DNA from: a virus
Direction: 5' to 3' (one strand)
Length of the DNA: 26,835 nucleotides
Virus record (IMG/VR): IMGVR_UViG_3300020159_000590
Span: 1 to 26,835 of that record
Below the pieces are notes generated by a model that saw only the letters and a program-made list of their open reading frames with translations, did not search any database and was not told the origin of the DNA. The position numbers and the translations under genes are program-made. Shown one piece after another: positions 24,051-26,835 of this stretch. Every line of letters begins with the position of its first letter. Position 1 is the first letter of the stretch.

Positions 24051-24724
24051 TATGCAATCCTCCCTGCATTAGCAACCCATTGGTATCCAGTCTTTATTCC
24101 TAAAGATCTTCCACCTCTTTTTGCTGCTGATATATTTTTCTTATAAACCTTTGGAGAGTTAAAATACTGTAAAAGTCCGCTTGATCTTAAAAATGATTGT
24201 CTAAAATATACTCCAAAGAAATTATTAATTACCTTGTCAAACTGGCCCTGTGTCTGTCCTCCAGGATTTTCTACACGAACCTCTCGTGAAGTATAAACCT
24301 CTTGCCCATCTACTTCAAACCTTAGAACATTTGCTTTTTTGGGTTTAATAGTAACTCCAACTCCTTGTTCCATTATTGTTGCTTTGTTATAAAATGGCAC
24401 AGTTGATCCTTGTTTAATAGAAGAAGATTGTTTCAAAGATGAACTAAATGTTATTCCTACACCGCTTATAGCATAGTCAATGTCAAAAAGTCTTGCTTCT
24501 GGACTTCCAACCTTTTCCCATTCATAAATATGATGAAGTAGTTCTGGGGACATCTTAGCATTAGCGTCAATAAACTGTGAAGCCATCTCAGATATTTTTG
24601 GTGCAAGAGACACATACAGTTCTGTCTTTCCTCTTTGGACACCCTCTAAAAATCCAGTTGAGTAGTTCATAATGTTATTTATTTCTTTTTGAAACTGTCT
24701 ACTATCCATAACTATTTTAAGCAT
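24050..24724 (-). CDS. Neck / tail-completion protein (HK97 gp10-like)
   Basis: A 224-residue protein with ATG overlapping the preceding TAA (TAATG). It has an N-terminal helical part (SRQFQKEINNIMNYSTGFLE) and a basic C-terminal part (FRQSFLRSSGLLQYF, then KNISAAKRGGRSLG). Its place, third between connector and tail terminator, fits the HK97 gp10/neck protein class. The strand-rich middle (GSTVPFYNKATIMEQGVGVT) supports a small mixed fold. Exact position in the neck is inferred from order alone. Confidence 0.58.
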   Translation of the reverse strand: MLKIVMDSRQFQKEINNIMNYSTGFLEGVQRGKTELYVSLAPKISEMASQFIDANAKMSPELLHHIYEWEKVGSPEARLFDIDYAISGVGITFSSSLKQSSSIKQGSTVPFYNKATIMEQGVGVTIKPKKANVLRFEVDGQEVYTSREVRVENPGGQTQGQFDKVINNFFGVYFRQSFLRSSGLLQYFNSPKVYKKNISAAKRGGRSLGIKTGYQWVANAGRIA

Positions 24725-25170
24725 TATAGATCCCCTGACTGATTTTCAGATCTACGGATTACAAGGTTGTAATACTCTATTCCGCCAAAAGGACCAACAT
24801 ATGGCTCTTGTGTAGCAATTTCAAAAATAGTTGATTTTCCTGCACGTGGTCCTGACGTTTCTACATATATAGGGTTGCAGTTTTTATCTCTAATATTTGT
24901 TAAGATAACATTTGTTATTGAGTGTGGAGAGTCTAAACTTGAAACTCTAACATCTGTTTTTGCCCTGCCAAGAAGAACTGTCTTTTGTGTAATGTTTACA
25001 TTAGGCTTAACTTCTTCATTGTTTGCATTGCCTGCTGCACTAACATTAACAGCAATGGTTTTATCTAAAATCCATGTTTTTTTAACATTGCCGTAAGTTC
25101 CCTGGTCAACGATTGGGTAATAAACATCTGCTTGCATTGGGAAAATAAAGTCTGGCTGCTCGCATATCAT
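24724..25170 (-). CDS. Head-tail stopper / head closure protein
   Basis: A 148-residue, strand-rich protein immediately after the connector gene, with ATG overlapping its TAA (TAATG). Features such as ADVYYPIVDQGTYGNVKKTW, then VLLGRAKTDVRV and GGIEYYNLVIRRSEN, give the small beta-barrel look of gp16/gpFII-type stopper proteins that keep DNA in the filled head. Length is slightly above the 100-130 residues usual for this group. It has no enzyme motif. Confidence 0.6.
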   Translation of the reverse strand: MICEQPDFIFPMQADVYYPIVDQGTYGNVKKTWILDKTIAVNVSAAGNANNEEVKPNVNITQKTVLLGRAKTDVRVSSLDSPHSITNVILTNIRDKNCNPIYVETSGPRAGKSTIFEIATQEPYVGPFGGIEYYNLVIRRSENQSGDL

Positions 25171-26084
25171 TAAATTATCCCTGGCTTAACGATAGTCTTA
25201 ACATACTTATCAAGTATCTTATCGACTAAAAAGTTTCCTGTTCCACTAAGCATTGACTTATCAAACTGAATTCTAAACTGATCTGTGTTATAGGCTGTAA
25301 CATATCTCTTATAATAGTCTAACTTTCCACACTTAAGGTCTTCAATCAGTAGTTTGGCTGCATACTCAACATCTTCTGGTACGTTTAGATAGCCATGATC
25401 TACAACAACTGTATAGTCATATCCTGCTGGGAATGCTATTCCATTATATCCGTAATATCCAAGATCTCCACTTGCAACTGGAAGATTTTGTGCAGTTGAC
25501 TCGTATCGATTTAAATCTCCATCTTGTACTCTTTGAATAGCAGTTTTATCTGATGTGATAATATATTGAAACTCATAAAGATCTGGATTTGATCTATCAT
25601 AAACTAAAACGTTATTTTCGTAAACCTTAAATATTCTATAAACTTTTTCCCATAAAGGTAGGTAGTCTCCCCCATTGCCAGTTCCAAGCACTGTAATCTT
25701 TTTGTTATAAAATCCTTCTGGCACAAATGTATCTATCATTGATCTTGCAACTAATTCTAAAATTTTATATTCAGCAATCTCTGATGCTGTTGTTCCTAAT
25801 GTGTTTGGGTCTACGTATGGTCTTACTAGTTCGTAGTATTCTTCGTGAATTAATTCTTCAACCTCGTCAATTGTAAAAATCTCAACTCTATAGTTGTTGT
25901 CATACCTTCCAGGAAGTGAGATGTTAATGTTATCTCCTGTTGACCATTCTAAAAATTCTAAAACCTGTACTGAAAGGTCCGCCATATCTGTTACTCTTGC
26001 ATAGATGTCTGCATCGTTGTATCCAGAAGGAACAACAAAGTTCACTATGATGTCATCGTATGGCGGAACCCTCAATATTTCCAT
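25170..26084 (-). CDS. Head-tail connector (adaptor) protein with extra N-terminal domain
   Basis: A 304-residue protein. The C-terminal 200 residues have helices (EIAEYKILELVARSMIDTF, VEYAAKLLIEDLKCGKLDYY) around a strand-rich insert and end in a C-terminal arm (FLVDKILDKYVKTIVKPGII), as in gp6/gp15-type adaptor proteins that bind the portal. The first 95 residues (VNFVVPSGYNDADIYARV, INISLPGRYDNNYRVEIF) look like a small beta sandwich not found in the shorter classic adaptors. The start ATG lies two bases past the previous stop with a weak GGAAAG upstream. Assignment rests on order and helix pattern. Confidence 0.62.
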   Translation of the reverse strand: MEILRVPPYDDIIVNFVVPSGYNDADIYARVTDMADLSVQVLEFLEWSTGDNINISLPGRYDNNYRVEIFTIDEVEELIHEEYYELVRPYVDPNTLGTTASEIAEYKILELVARSMIDTFVPEGFYNKKITVLGTGNGGDYLPLWEKVYRIFKVYENNVLVYDRSNPDLYEFQYIITSDKTAIQRVQDGDLNRYESTAQNLPVASGDLGYYGYNGIAFPAGYDYTVVVDHGYLNVPEDVEYAAKLLIEDLKCGKLDYYKRYVTAYNTDQFRIQFDKSMLSGTGNFLVDKILDKYVKTIVKPGII

Positions 26085-26087
26085 TGC

Positions 26088-26537
26088 TTACTTTCCAAAT
26101 TCCTTTGCAACTTCTTCTGGGGTTGCTATACGAATGTGAGAACGAGTAAGCCACTTTTCAGCAGCGTCCTTTTCAACAATGTTATAACCACGGTAAACCT
26201 TGCCTACCTCTGACCATGTAACATTTTTTGTTGAGTAGATTGCTACAGTTTCAACTTTTTCTGCAGACTTTGCAGCCTTTTTCTTTGCAGGTGATTTTGA
26301 TGCTGTTGTTGCTCCAATTACTCCTTCTGCTACTGATCCAAGGGCCTGAACTTCTTCAGGTGCCTGGTATGATGGTGCTTCAACGACTGCCTGAGCAGCC
26401 TCTTCTACAACTGGAGTTTCTTCTACATGCTCAACCACTGGGGCTTCTACAACAGGCTCTTCTGCAACTGGTGCTTCAAAAACTGGTGCTTCGTATGTTG
26501 TTTCTTCTACAATTGAATTTTCATTAATGTTTTCCAT
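26088..26537 (-). CDS. PEV-rich small protein next to the major capsid gene
   Basis: A 149-residue protein with a very strong ribosome binding site (AAGGAGGA, four bases before ATG). Residues 1-65 are a low-complexity acidic stretch of repeated APV-E/V-E units (EAPVFEAPVAEEPVVEAPVV), then a lysine/alanine patch (SPAKKKAAKSAEK), then a compact C-terminal domain (VAIYSTKNVTWSEVGKVYRG, ending TPEEVAKEFGK). The C-terminal domain is a small mixed fold I have seen beside actinophage capsid genes, but I know no assigned function. A disordered arm with a basic patch could suit a capsid accessory or decoration role; this is inference. Confidence 0.72.
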   Translation of the reverse strand: MENINENSIVEETTYEAPVFEAPVAEEPVVEAPVVEHVEETPVVEEAAQAVVEAPSYQAPEEVQALGSVAEGVIGATTASKSPAKKKAAKSAEKVETVAIYSTKNVTWSEVGKVYRGYNIVEKDAAEKWLTRSHIRIATPEEVAKEFGK

Positions 26538-26554
26538 AATTCCTCCTTGTTAGT

Positions 26555-26563
26555 ATTATATCA
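26555..26563 (-). promoter_or_regulatory. Extended -10 promoter after the capsid terminator
   Basis: Minus strand TGATATAAT, a perfect TGn-TATAAT, 13 bases after the capsid terminator stem. The start near 26548 gives a very short leader of about 11 bases that begins at the ribosome binding site of the PEV-rich gene. No -35 is seen at the usual distance. Confidence 0.45.
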
Positions 26564-26569
26564 TTATAA

Positions 26570-26606
26570 GTAATAAGGGGAGCAGGAGAACTAACTCCTA
26601 CTCCCC
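26570..26606 (-). terminator. Hairpin terminator after the major capsid gene
   Basis: The minus-strand RNA forms a 12-pair stem, GGGGAGUAGGAG with CUCCUGCUCCCC, with a six-base loop and one G-U pair. It is followed by UUAUUACUUAU, a weaker U tract than usual. It starts 21 bases after the capsid stop codon. Confidence 0.8.
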
Positions 26607-26627
26607 CTAAAATGTACTGTTTACAGA

Positions 26628-26835
26628 TTATGAATCTGAAGCAGAATCAGCATATGCGATTGCATCCTGCTCTTCCCATTGAATACCGAAGCGAACGAAG
26701 ACTGTATATTCTACAGTGTCCTTCTTTGGCTTGTATTCACGGTTTACAGTGATGTCACGCTGGAATCCCCATACACGGTTCTGTGGGAATGTCAAGTCGA
26801 CATATCCTGCAGGGTAGTATGGAACTTCCTGTACG
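26628..26835 (-). CDS. Major capsid protein, C-terminal 69 residues only
   Basis: The frame enters from the right edge and stops at TAA (26628-26630), so only the C-terminus is present. It contains YYPAGYVDLTFPQNRVWGFQ, then REYKPKKDTVEYTVFVRFGI, then EEQDAIAYAD. The final VRFGIQWEEQDAIAYA pattern is the usual last strand and tail of HK97-fold capsid proteins in actinophages. A strong terminator follows and head-tail genes come next, as expected. The identification rests on this short part and its place, so the call is good but not certain. Confidence 0.75.
   Translation of the reverse strand, partial: VQEVPYYPAGYVDLTFPQNRVWGFQRDITVNREYKPKKDTVEYTVFVRFGIQWEEQDAIAYADSASDS

Noticed and set aside
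26228-26527. 99-codon leucine-rich plus-strand frame resembling a signal or membrane protein
   Set aside because: It is the reverse complement of the repeated Glu/Ala/Pro/Val codons of the PEV-rich protein; no ribosome binding site or known pattern.

Overview
The window is a late structural-gene block of a tailed double-stranded DNA phage (or prophage) with siphovirus-type gene order. It is AT-rich, and every gene I can support lies on the minus strand, so the block reads from the right edge to the left. Transcription order is: end of the major capsid protein (26835-26628); a PEV-rich small protein; four head-tail joining and tail-completion genes (26084-23484); the major tail protein; two tail-assembly chaperones; a 4441-residue tape measure protein filling half the window (21627-8302); a distal tail protein; a 1427-residue hub/minor tail protein; four smaller tail-tip or fibre proteins; and two probable DNA- or zinc-binding small proteins at the left edge. 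Portal, terminase and protease genes would be expected beyond the right edge. No lysis, replication or integration gene is visible.

Regulation can be read from the sequence. Most neighbouring genes are joined by TAATG (once TAGTG) stop/start overlaps, so translation is probably coupled. The block is broken only at the two most highly expressed products: the major capsid and major tail protein genes each end in a GC-rich hairpin terminator, and each terminator is followed at once by a TGnTATAAT-type extended -10 promoter. Five such promoter candidates lie in gene junctions. Two of them sit exactly six bases before an ATG that has no ribosome binding site, the layout of leaderless mRNAs that are common in Actinobacteria. 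This is the main, weak, hint of an actinobacterial host; I cannot name the host.

The most unusual object is the tape measure protein. Besides the standard TP901-type tape measure domain near its N-terminus it carries four copies of a PAMLTPGE-type motif. After each of the first three copies lies a globular, enzyme-like segment: a kinase-like segment with a degenerate active site (about 795-950), a GNAT acetyltransferase-like segment (about 3300-3445), and a kinase-like domain with apparently intact catalytic spacing (about 3960-4210). I infer a ruler that doubles as a carrier of effector-like domains delivered with the DNA. The second notable feature is that the usual frameshift-made pair of tail chaperones is replaced here by two separate paralogous genes, a long form and a short form.
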